Assembly (NCBI RefSeq): GCF_027595985.1
Contig: NC_073311.1
Coordinates: 48,685,463-48,749,462 of the forward strand
Reading direction: 5' to 3'
Source of the DNA: Sorex araneus
Taxonomy: Eukaryota; Chordata; Mammalia; Eulipotyphla; Soricidae
DNA: 64,000 bases
Part shown: piece after piece, positions 28,805-40,800 of the stretch
How the letters are laid out: every line of letters begins with the position of its first letter
How positions within the stretch are numbered: position 1 is the stretch's first letter
Translations under genes and position numbers: made by a program
Notes under the pieces: generated by a model
Told to the model about the DNA's origin: nothing
Database searches by the model: none
What the model saw: only the letters and a program-made list of their open reading frames with translations

Positions 28805-31800
28805 CTGAAATGAAAGGTAAAGTGGGGGTCAAGGTGGTCTGTCCTCCCAGGGAAACCGTGTGATTGCGGGCTGGCCTCGCAGTCAGCAGGCCGAGCTGCC
28901 TCCTCATCAGGGCTGAGGAGCAGAAACCAGGCGTTCCAAGGCACTGGTCACCCTTCAGGTAGACGCTGGTGTCCCCCTCTTTTAGGAATGGAAATTGGGG
29001 TTCACAACAAATGCTGGGCACCCAGCACTCCTATCTTCCACTGGACCAAGCTGCTCATTCAGGCATTTTGAAGCTCCATGTTCTTTTACAAACCCACATG
29101 GTTTCCAGCATTTGTTTGGGAATTGGGAGGTCTGCATGCCAGGGGCTGGCCAGGCGGGGTCGCATCTGCTCTCACAGTGAGACGCTGGTCTTGGGACCTG
29201 CCCGAGTGGTGCTGGCAGTGCCCTCAGCACACACGGTACACAAACACAGCTGAGACCTTACAGTGATGCCTAGGGGTCAGGGCTATGTGTCCTATTTTGT
29301 CTGTGACATAGTTGAAGCCCGGAGACGTTAAGACACTTTCCTGAGGTCACTCAGCTTTTAAGAGGGAGTGCTAGAATTTGAACCCAGGGAGCCTGAGTCT
29401 CAAGTCTTTGCTGTCAACCACTATGTCATGTTGTCTGGACAGCCTCTTGCTAATCGCGCTCTAAACTCCAAATGAGTTAGTGAGTTTGGAGATGGCTCAA
29501 AGGGCTGGGTGCAGTCATTGCACAGGCACTGCATGGACCCCGAGGTTCACTAAGAGCAAACTCAGGAATGAATGTAGAGTAGACTTGGAGCAGCGCCAGG
29601 TGTGGCCCCAAAATCTCAAGTGAAAGTACAGCTGGGGAGATGGTAAGAGTGGTTAAGGCACTTGCTTTGTAAGCCACCACCAGGATCCCCACCTCAGCCA
29701 CCTGTCCTCTGACCCCTCCAAACATGGCCAGGAGTAATTCCTGAGCACCACCCATTGTGGCCCAGTCCCCCTCCGCCACCAGCCCTCCTCAAAATGGCAG
29801 GCTTTGGTGGGGGTAGGGGCAGGTGGGGAGGGTGCAGGGAGGAGGGAAACTGGGGACACTGCTGGTGGGAAATGTACACTGGTGAAGGAATTATTTTCAA
29901 TTTTAAAAAAGAAGTTTTTAATTGAAAACAACAAAAAACCCAACTAGGTAAAATGCTTAGTACTGGGGCCTGAGTGATAGTACAGTGGGTAGGACGTTTG
30001 CCTTGCACTAGGCCTACCAGGGTTCCATTCCCCTCTGAGCACTGCTGGGTGTGACCCAGACTCATAAAGCCAAAAAAACAAAAACAAAAACAAAGCCAAA
30101 GCCAAAATCAAAACGCTTGGCTTCTAAAACTAAAGAGTCTGGGGTAGGTTCAGTGACCTTGAAGGTTGGAATCCCCTGACCCTGAATCAACCCAGCTCCG
30201 CCCACAAAGACCGAGGCCCGCAAAGCTCACTTACTCATGATTCAGCCCCACAAAGCTCCGCCCATACCACTCTGCCCACAATAGCCTAGGCTCACAAGCC
30301 ATGACCACAAACCACACCTCATCTAATCATGCCCACACTTAGCTCCACCCACAACCAGACCCGCCCACACCTGGCTCCACCCACTCAACCCCACATCTGG
30401 CTCCACCCACACCTTGCCCCACCAACCCCTAGCTCCACTCACACTCGGCCCCGCCCACATCTAGCTCCTCCCACCACACACATCTGGCTCCACCCACACC
30501 TTGCCCCACCAACTCCTAGCTCCACCCACACTCGGCTCCGCCCACATCTAGCTCCCACCACACACATCTGGCTCCACCCACACCGTGCCCCACCAACCCC
30601 CTAGCTCCACCCACGCTTGGTCCCGCCCACACCTAGCTCCACCCACTACACACATTTGGCTCTGCCCACTCTTCGCTCCACCTATCCCTGGCCCCACCCA
30701 CAGCCAGCCTTACCCACGATGGCTCCGCCCACTCCTAGCACCACCCACTGACCCCGCCCATATATAGCCCCGCCCACACCCAGCCCCGCCCACTCCCCTT
30801 CCCAGTCCCCCACAGCACTCACTTGAGATGGGGGTGGGGTGGCGCCGACCTCCTGGACTCCTCCCCCTGCTGGGAGGTGCTGCGGCCCTGCATGGGGGGT
30901 CGGGGCTGGGAGGGCAGGGCCGAGCCTGGCTTGGAGGCCTGGTTTGCAGAGCTGCCCCCTGATGCCCGGGACAGCTGCGGGGAGCCGGGTGATCGCTGCT
31001 GCGGAGATCCCGACGAGGGGCTCAGGGGCTGCTGGCCTTGAGGGGAGAGCCTCTGTTGAGATGGGCTTCCAGATCGCGGGGGCTGAGGAGACTGAGCTTG
31101 GCGAGGGCCACCTGCAGGGCGAAGAGAAATGATTGTCACGCCCCCGAGGATGTGCACCACCCACAGATGTCCCTTCGAGGAGGTTCGCAACATTGTTGCT
31201 CTTATCATAGGGAAAAGCGGAAGACCAGGTCTAGCCAGTGAGGCTGGGGGCACGAAGATTAGTCAGAAAATGGGACATGCTGTGCCGACCAACATGGTAC
31301 CAAGAATAGTCCTGGAAGACCGGACCCAGTGTGCCTCCCTGGCTTCCGCGCCCAAGACGTATGCATGGCTTTTTGCTGCACCGGAAAGAATGGCAAGGGG
31401 CTGGGAGGGAGAACAAGAGCGCGTGCCCAGCTGGCAGCTGGCGAGTGGGGGAACTGAGCAGCTCCGCATGCTCTGGCCCTTACCAACTGCCGGCCCGGAG
31501 GGCTGAGACCTGCTGCTAGCATCTGTGGGCCTCCTGGGCACTGCCGTGTGCCGGGACCTGAGGCCCACCTCCCTGAGAGGGCGCATCTGTCATTTAAGCA
31601 GAGACACTTCCTACAGGGATGCGTGGCTTCCAGTCAGGGAGTCAGGGGTGAGTGAGGCTGTGTGTCAGCCCCCCCCCCCCCCCAGGTCAGGGAGGCCAGA
31701 GCTGATGCCTGGAGACCTGACACGTCACTGATTCCCACCCAGACTCTCCCATTCTGGCCACGACCAGGGGCCATGGACTTGCCGGGTGACCATGAGAAGG

Positions 31801-34800
31801 GACTCATTTCTCTGGGTTCCTGGACCTTTGGGTCACTGGTGCCGGAAAGAGGACCGAAGGGAAGGCCCTTGCCTTGCGCCTGCACGACCACATGGCCTCC
31901 CTAGGATCAGCCCCGCTCTGCACACAGCGTTCATTCATTCGGGTGCCTCTTCCCTGACTGTGAGGCCCAACAGAGTGTCCACAAATCTCAAATTCAAATG
32001 CCCCCTTGAAGCCCTGCTGTAAATAAAGTGGGCAAGCATCAGTCGGCTCTCGTGACTTTAAAGTCTTTTCCCTGTGAGAGAAAAACACAGTTCAGAGAAT
32101 CATGTCTCCAAAGAGGTGCCACCATGAAGGAAAAAGCAGCTGGTGGGGACGGAGAGAGAGGTCAACGGCCTGGAGCATGGGCTCTGCATACAGGAGCCCT
32201 TGGGTCCATTGTCCCCAGCCCAGAATGGACCCCTGAGCACTGTCTTGTGTGGCCCACAAACTGAAAAAAAAAAGAAGAAGAAGAAGAAGAAAAAATAGCT
32301 GGTTTGGTGTCTTTGTAGACACCTGGGAGGGTGTGGCTTGTGGCAAAAGGGGAGGGGCCTGTCCTTCCAGGAGCACCTATTGCCAAGGTCAGCTGACAGT
32401 ACACTACTAGGAACACTGGCCCATTGATTCTAGAAGCTTCTCTTCCATACTTCTTACTTTTTTTTTAATTAAAAAATTGATTTGTCGTTAGTTTACAACA
32501 TTGCAGAATTTCAGGACTGTATTCTAACAACTCTCTGTTTAGGAGATTCACCACATCCACCACCAAAACTGCTCCTGAGTTTTAAACATTGGTTTACTCC
32601 TTGGGGTTTTGATCTCACTGCTGGCCAGAGAGAACATCTGTCTTCTACTTCTGTTATTCCCACAGCCCCTCACCTTCTTTTTTTTTTTTCTTTTTGGGTC
32701 ACACCCAGCGATGCTCAGGGGTTACTCCTGGCTTTGCACTCAGGAATTACTCCTGGCAGTGCTTGGGGGACCATATGGGATGCCGGGGATCGAACCCGGG
32801 TCGGCCGTGTGCAAGGCAAACGCCCTACCCGCTGTGCTATCGCTCTGGCCCCCAAGCCCCTCACCTTCTAAGACTATATCTTAGAAAACGGGACATTTGT
32901 TTATTTACTTATCACTACTTGAGTTGTGTTCATACAACTGGATTTGTCAAGAGGCATTGTTGTTATTTTAATTCTGCAAAGCAAACCACTTAGTATTTTT
33001 TGAGGCACTATAAAAGTTCACTTACATATATATCTCTATATGTAGATATATATTAAAAAATTAAGTGTTTGCCTAAGTGCAGAAGGGTGCTAAGAAACCG
33101 TGAGGTGCATTAGAAGAAAACTTGACTTTCACTGGGTTGAAAAAGCACACTGAGCTGAAAAATGTGATCTTGTTATTTTGGAAACTCAATGGCAGCATTG
33201 TTTTCTAATTAGCCTTGTTATTTTTAATCTGAATGTTAATTCAGTGGGCATTTTCTTTAATGATCTTAATTGGTTTAAAATGGATTGTTTTTCAACTCCC
33301 CAAATGGGTGTTTAGCCTCATGTCCCTTAAAATAATCTCTCTCTGTATCAAGCACCTCTTGCTCTGGGCAGGAGAGGAAGCCGGACTACAGTGGCGCTCT
33401 TGTTCGGAAAGTGTTCTGTCCAAATGTGTTGTAAAGAGTAAGCCGAGGACAGAGTGGGAAAGCTGCGGCGAGAGCAGAGGCTCCGCCAGGAGCCTGGCAG
33501 GGGGATGAATAAGTCATTTTGAACAAACATAATTACAGAATTATTGCCAGGCGGGAGGGCTAGTCTTCATTAAGAACCCCACATATATTATAAAGGTTAG
33601 TAAGACACCCGTTACCGATGGTAAGAGTCACAGAAGAGCTATTAACAACAATTATTACTATTTTTGGTAAAAATAGGAGCATCAATGCCAGCGGCAATGC
33701 CGGGGTGGAGGGGGCGGGGGGGGGCGGGGCGGGGGAGAATTCAGTGTCAGGGATCCAACCCAGGGCCTTGGGCTACAAGCCCCATGCTGCGCCCCTTTGA
33801 GCTATTGGCCTGACCGGGTCTAGTAAATTAGCAGCAGTAAGAGCTAAGGCCCGCAGGGGACTTCTCTATCACCACCTTGTCCAGCGCGTCACCTATAGCA
33901 TTTCACGAACAGCCCCCCAGAACCCATCTTTTCTCCCTCTGTCACTGGGGAAACTAAGGCCCAGAGAGGTGCCAGGACGTGCCTAAGACTGCCAAGGCAG
34001 GGCACGGGGCTCACACAGGCGGACCTGTCTGGAGAGGTCCTGAGACCCAGCCCCGTTGGTGAGGGGATTGACTCCCCTTCCGGATGGGAGATGCAGCTCT
34101 TCTGAGAAGAGACGCACAGAGCGGGAAGGGGTGGGGAGGGAGGGGGCCACTGGCCCTGAGGTCTGGGGAGAGGAAGCCGTCGAGGGGTCTCCGCTTCTCT
34201 GGCAGAGGCTGGGGCTGCTGGGGGTCACTGGCTTCCCGCAGGGTTTGAAGCAAATAAATGGTGGGGAAGGCGACGTCCCCACGCGCTCAGGCACGATTTT
34301 CCGAGACTAAGCCGGGCCCCTCTCGCCTGGCTCTGGGGCAGCGCAGGGCTGTGTACGGGGACTGGGAACTGGCTCATAGCCAGGGCTCTGCGGGAACTCT
34401 CCCTTTCATCAGCTTCCTTCGTTTCTGGCTCACACCTGGCGGTCCTCAGGGGCCGCGCCCAACAGTGCTCTATGGACACTTCGGGGCCCGGGCCGGGGCC
34501 CAGGTCTCCCACATGCAGTCTGCTCCCCGTCCTTTGAGCCGTGTCCCCACCATCATCTTTGTCATCAGGAGTTTCTCCATTTGCTGCAAAGGAAGGGACC
34601 CACCATCTTCTGCAGGGGAGGAATCAGGCTCTCCGACAGGATCTGGGTGATCGCTAGATCGGGTTCTTTCCACACCAGCTGCTTGACTCATGCAAGAGTC
34701 TAGAACCTGGTGCCACTACCAGCTCGAAAGTAGAACTTTATGAAAGCTCTGCAGGGCCGGTTTTATACCCCTGCTGTCTCCAGGCGGGGGTTCTGATGGA

Positions 34801-37800
34801 CGAGCAATCCTGACATTGTCACCGAGCTGTGGTTGGGGGTTAAAAATGAGAACAGCGAGGGGCGAGCCCCCAGCCTACCCCCCAGTGGGCATCCGGGTTA
34901 CGGGGGCCTTTGCAGCCCCCCCCCCCCAACTTCCTGATGGTGCCGTGCTGTGCTTAGAGCCAGCAAATGCAAACACCACTGTGCACACCGCACGGGTCAA
35001 GGATTAAGCTGGATTTTCTCCCAGACGCTCCGACAAGCCTGACCCCGTGGGTGGCTGGGGGGTCCTACCTTGTGTGGGTGGGCGAGGCTGGGGCTGTCCA
35101 AGCGGGGACTTTGCTGGTTTACTCTGTGGAGCCTGGAGTGGAAGAGAAGAGGGGTGGGGGGTGTCATCCTTCCCGGTGGGGTGTGGGATCTCTAGGGCCC
35201 GATTAGTGAGACAAGACTAGCTCAACTGCACACATCTTTTGTTGTGTTGGGGCCACGCCTGGCGGTGCTCAGGGCTCACGCCTGGCTCTGCACTCAGGGA
35301 CGACCCCCTGGCAGGACTCGGGGGATCATAGGGGTGCAGGGGACTGAACCCGGGTCGAAAGCACTGAAGACAAGTGCCCTGCTCTCTGGACTATGGCTCC
35401 AGGCTCTCAAGTGCACAGAACTCGCAGGCAACTCATCTCCGCCTGTGTGGGTGGGTGTCTGTGTCGCCCCCCTGGGGACACGCTGCCCCCAGGGAAGAGG
35501 CTGGCCCCGGGAGCTGGCCTGCTGGCCACTCTCCATTCTAACCATCATCGTGCTCACATCTTGGCCACAGATTCAGGTTTTTCTGCGGGGCTGACGGCGG
35601 GGTGCATGCAGGTTCCCAGACTGTGTGCGAGGAGAATGTGACAATTATCTGCAAAAGGGACTCCATGGCGAAGATGGCCCTGGAAAGGGTCGGGGCGGGG
35701 TGGGTGGGAGGTGCTGTGAAGCCCGGGACGGGAAACAAAGACACACTAGCCTATTCATGGGCACCGCAGGAGCCCGCAGAGGCAGTGTCCACGGGCCAGG
35801 GTTATTCCCAGGACGGAGGGCACAGAAGGGCCAGCCATGATCCCTGGCCCGCCAGAGTCCCCCTGAACCAGCCGAGGTCCCCCCAGCCCAGCCTTGGGGG
35901 GGTACCTTTCATTTCTTCCCCCCCCAAGGACCTTCATTCATGAGGGTGCCTCCTTTGGCGCAGGGGCTCCGCACTCCCAGAAAGGCCCGCATTTCTCACG
36001 GCCCCCCAATCTCCTGGGCTCCCCAGGACCTTACCCAAGGCCTCAGGGGCGAGGGCACGGTGCCCCCGGGCACCAGGAGTTGGCCCATTCTGGAGACAAC
36101 GAGGTCGGCCATCAGCTGTCTGTCCTCCTCCACGTGCTCCCCAATCAGGGGCATCGAGCTGTCCATCACCTGCGGGGGACAGAGGAGGCCTGAGAGCGCC
36201 CGGACGGAAGCGGCCGCTAGATGGCGCTGCGCACCACCAAATCCTGGCCAGGCTGCTCGGCGGACACAGGCCGGATCCCCGCCGCGCGGAGACAGACTGG
36301 AAGCACCAGGGTGCAGGTCCAGCACTCAGAGTCCACCCGGGGCTCCAGCCATGGGACCCACTGATGCCCTGTGGCCTGGCTGACTTTTCCGGCGCTTGCA
36401 CCTTGCTCCCTCCCCCGGGTTGGGGTTAGTAGGAACTTTGGCCTCATCAAGGTTTTCTGCAAAATCGGTAACAACGAGGATGGGGAGGAAGGGAAGAAGG
36501 CGGGAAGGAAGAAAAGAGCCCTCACCACTTTCCCACATCGCACGCCTCTTCCTCCCCATGCTCCCTCTGCCCCAGGCCCTTTGTACCTCCATTTGTACTC
36601 ATGGCCTGCTTTACCTGCCTACCAATGAGCCCGCTTTCAGCCTTGTTCAAGCTTCAGCCTCACTCTATACACCCCTGCTTAGCTCCGACCTGCTAAGCTA
36701 TTCCTCTCATCCAACACAGAGGAAGACAGAGTCACGGAGAGGCCAGACTAATGCCCTGATTCCTGCAAGCTAGGAAGCTGCCACACTTGGCTCAGGTGTC
36801 TGGCCAGTCACAAATGAGAGACACAAGGTCCCAGAGATAGTATAGGGGCAAAGGGACTTTCCTTGCATGGGGCCAACCTGGGTGCAATGCCCAGAACCAC
36901 ACGTGGTCCCTAAAGCACCTCAGGAAAGATTCCAGAGCACAGAGCCAGGTGCAAGCCTGAGCATTGCTGGGCGTGGCCCCAAAATGAAAGAGAGAGACAG
37001 AGACAGAGAGAGAGGGAGACAGACAGACAGACAGATACACAAAGAGAAAAAGACAGAGAGAGAGAGAGAGGAGAGAGAGATAGGAAAGAGACAGAGAGAC
37101 AGAGACATACATAGAGAGAAACAGACAGACAGAAAGAGAAAGGCAGAGAGGGGAGAGAGATACAGAGACAGACAGAGAGAGACACACACAGTAAAAGGCA
37201 GAGAGACACACGAAGAGACACACAGAGGAGAGACAGACAGAGAGAGACACAGAGATTCAGAGAAAGAGAGAGGAGAGAGACAGAGACAAACAGAGAAAAA
37301 GAGACACAGAGAGAGACAGAGAGACACACAGAGAAAGAGACTGAGAGACAGGAAGAGACACACAGAAGAGAGACAGAGAGACAGAGAGACACAGAGAGAT
37401 GCAGAGAAAGAGAGAGGAGAGAGACGGAGACAGAGATAAACAGAGAGAAAGAGAGACACAGAGACACAGAGAGAGAAAGATACAGAAAGACAGAAAAACA
37501 GAGAGAAAGACAGATACAGAGACAGAGGCAGAGAGAGACAGAGACAGAGGCAGAGAGACACAGAGAGACAGAGAGAGACAGAGAGACACAGAAAGACAGG
37601 GAGGGGCATGAACTGCGGTGGCCCAGGAGGAGAGTACAGGACACCCTCTCTCTGGAGGGTCCCCAGAACGAACCCTTGAGTGTCCCCTCCTCTGTCCACA
37701 GGTTGTCGAAGGACCTGAGCCATCGTGTCCACGCGGCCTCAGAGGGCTAAGCCAAGGGCCAGCTACTAGTGGCCACTTGCCTCAGCCCGGCAGGCCATGC

Positions 37801-40800
37801 AGGGAGTCGGTCCCCAGGCCCGGGGAGCTGGGAAGCCTAGTGGGGGGCCTCTCGCTCCTTCTCCCAGCTGGCCCCGCCCCACCCCATCCCCTCAGCTCCC
37901 CCATCCCCACGCTGTGGCCACCCGGCTACTCTCTGGTGCCCACCTAGCCCACAGTACTGCCCAGTAGGTCAGTGGGTCCCCCCCAGCAGCCTTTGGGCCC
38001 CTGGGTCCTGCCACGCGATGCCCTCCTTGGCCGCCTGCAGCGGGGGAAGCACCCAGGCCAGCTGGCAGGACCCACACAGGGCTTTGCTTTCCCGAGTACC
38101 GCCGAGCACCGATTAGGTGCAGTTCCGGGCCCAGACGGCCCCCAAGGAGGAGCCCGAACCCAGGAGGCCCTTAAGGCAGGGCGGGGAGCCCCGTGTCTCC
38201 CCCTAGCCGCTGGCCTGCATCCACGGGAGGGCGGGGGTCATGGGCCCCAGCTCTGCTGCTGACCTGCGGGGGTGCAAGTGTGGGCACCTCCCTCCGCATC
38301 TGTGCGCCCCTTCCTCAGCCTGGAGCCCGGGGCCCGCTGGCCGCTGGGGAGACACTTCCAGCCGGCTGGTTTGGGGACCGAGTCGAAAGAGCCCACCGTG
38401 GTCAGGACCCAGAAGCGCAGACGCGGGGTGTGGGTGCGGGGTCCTGGGGCTGAGTTCAGAGGGGGTCCCTGGGGGTCGCTCTCCACGCGCCATGGCCCTT
38501 GCACCCACTGCGCCCCACTTCACTTCCTGCATCCCGGGTGGTGGGAACCCCCTCCCCAGGCAGCCGGAGGAAGTGGACACGTGGTCCCCTGGGGAACCGA
38601 GGTTCCAGGGAGCAGAATGTTCCCTGGACAGGCCTGGGGGCACATTCCAGCCTTTCCCCCGAGGGCCCAGAGCTCCACAAACGTCACGTTCTCACCACCA
38701 GGGGCAGGGCCGGGGGTGGTGTGGGGGACCCCGGGCCTCTTCCCCTCCACCCAGGGAACACTTTCTCTCCCCGGCTCCCTGGACCCCCCCTCCAAAGCCT
38801 AAAGCCAGGGAATCAAGGAGGCGATGTCTCTGAGGACACAAGGCGGTGACAGACGGACACCCTGTCCCTCGCAGGGGCCTCTGCAGAGGCTGTTTCCCTC
38901 TAGTCCCAGCCCTGTTTTGTTTGTTTTTATGTGAAAGATCTTTCACCTCGGCCTCTGGACGGCTGGGCCCTGGGTGAGGGTGGGCTTGGGAGCTGGGAGA
39001 GGGAGGTGCTCTGGGAAGAGGGAGAAGGGCTGATGTGATGGGGGAAGGAAGGGGGGCCTACCGGGGAGGGAGCGGGTTGATGGGGGAGGGGAAGGGGATC
39101 AGATGGGGGAGGGGAAGGGGATCTGATGGGAGGGAAGGGGTTGATGGGAGAGGGGAAGAGGGTCTGATGGGGAGGGGAACGGGATCTGATGGGGAGGGGA
39201 ACGGGGTCTGATGGAGAGGGAGGCCCGAATCCTTCCCTGGTGGCCCTTCATCTCTCTAGGCAGAAGCTCTGGGGCAGGGAAGGGGACTTGCGAAGGGGCC
39301 GCTGGCTGTGGGAGTGTCGGGGCGGTGGGTGTGGAGTCAGACACCACAGGGCCCGGTGTTGCCTGGCCTGGGCAGGGGGGAGGAGGAGGCGGCTCTGGGC
39401 AGGGCTCCGGGCCCTGCTCCTGCAGTTCTGAGTTTCCTCACACCTTCCCCCATTCACAGTCCTGCCTCCACCTCCTGGGTGTTGCTCTGGCCCAGCGGCT
39501 GCCAGCCCTCACCCAACACTGCCCACTCACTGCTGCCGCCTCAGACCCGGGGCCACTGCTGGAGCCCGGGCACACATGCACATATGCATGCATGTATACA
39601 CAGGTACATGTGTATGTACACCTGCATGCAAAAATGCACACATGCACTCACATACATGCGCACTTGCGTACAGATACATGCGCACATGTACACATGCATA
39701 CCTACACATGTACATACAGAAACACATGCACACATATACACATGCACATATATACACACATACCTGCATGCACAGATACATACACACATGTACACATGCA
39801 CACCTGCATGCACAAATCATGCATACATGTACACATATGCACACACAAAACATGCACACACAAGTATACATGCACACCTTCATGCACAAATATATGCATA
39901 CATGTGCTTATATGCACACATATGCTCTGCATCCCTGCATGCCCAAATACCAAATACATGTACATACATATACACATGCATACATGTATACTCATGTACA
40001 CATGCATACCTGCATGCACAAATACATGTGGGTACATGTGCACACACGTGTCTGTGGCGCCCTTGGTTCCAGCCCCAGCAGGTTGTCACACCTAGTGCTG
40101 GGGTTCCTGGGTCATCCCTGTCCCCCAGTTCCAGCAGGGGGTGTTTAGAGATCACTGTGGGTAGGGGAGGTTTTCAGGAAGGTTCTGGAAGCTACTGGAG
40201 GGGGGTGCCAAGCCCTGCAGGCCCTGCAGAGAGCTGTCCCCGGGACCCCGCGAAGGGGCTGCCCAGGCACGGCCGCGTCCCTCACCTCGATGATGAAGTC
40301 ACGGCCGTCCTTGCTGTGGACGGCTTTGACGGCACAGATGTCCAGGCCGCCGAACATCTCGGAGCAGCTGTCCACCCACAGCCTGTACCTGTGGGGCAAC
40401 AGTGGTCAGTGAGCTGGCGCAGGGGAGGCAGGGAGGAGGAGGACACGGAGGGGGATGGGCTGGAGAGATGGGGGGACACAGAGAGCAACAATGCTGGACC
40501 CCTGCAGGGAGCAAGCCGGGGTGCCAGCAGACAGATGGGGTCAGTGTGGAGGGAGACAGGAGTGCAGATGGGGGGGCCCAGGTGGGGAAGCAGAGACAGA
40601 CGGGGGCGGGTACGGCTTCAGAGGGGAGGTGGGGAGGAGGGATCTGAGGCCCCAGGACCATGAGGAGAGCGTGTCCTGTCCTCTCCGGAGGTCCCGCTGT
40701 CCTTTTCCCTTATCAAGGGCTCCAGCACCCCCTCCCAGGCCGCCTCAGCCCCCAGTCCACCAGACCCAGCACCCTCAGAGCCCCGTGCAGAGCCAGGAGG

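Larger units (their letters stand above)
31112..35068 (-). other. SYN3 intron with mixed repeats and a unique AT-rich block
   Basis: It contains SINE pieces near 32160, 32679, 33740 and 34421 and an L1-like fragment at 32456. An AT-rich, repeat-free block lies at about 33040-33600. There is a poly-C run at 31665-31684. Nothing else is recognised. Confidence 0.6.

Noticed and set aside
30329-30767. Pro/His-rich tandem-repeat protein
   Set aside because: It is the CACCC minisatellite in a SYN3 intron, on the strand opposite to the gene.
36867-37732. Long frames on both strands, Arg/Glu/Asp-rich and Ser/Leu/Cys-rich
   Set aside because: They are translations of the (AGAC/AGAG)n polypurine tract, which lacks stop codons on both strands.
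37618-38946. Overlapping 85-197-codon frames on both strands
   Set aside because: GC-rich intron where stops are rare. No recognisable protein, no phase-compatible splice pattern with SYN3.
39308-40663. 451-codon + strand open frame, the longest in the window
   Set aside because: It runs through the acatgcaca tract (Cys/His/Thr repeats) and then antisense over a SYN3 exon. No known domain, no splice or start context; a composition artefact.
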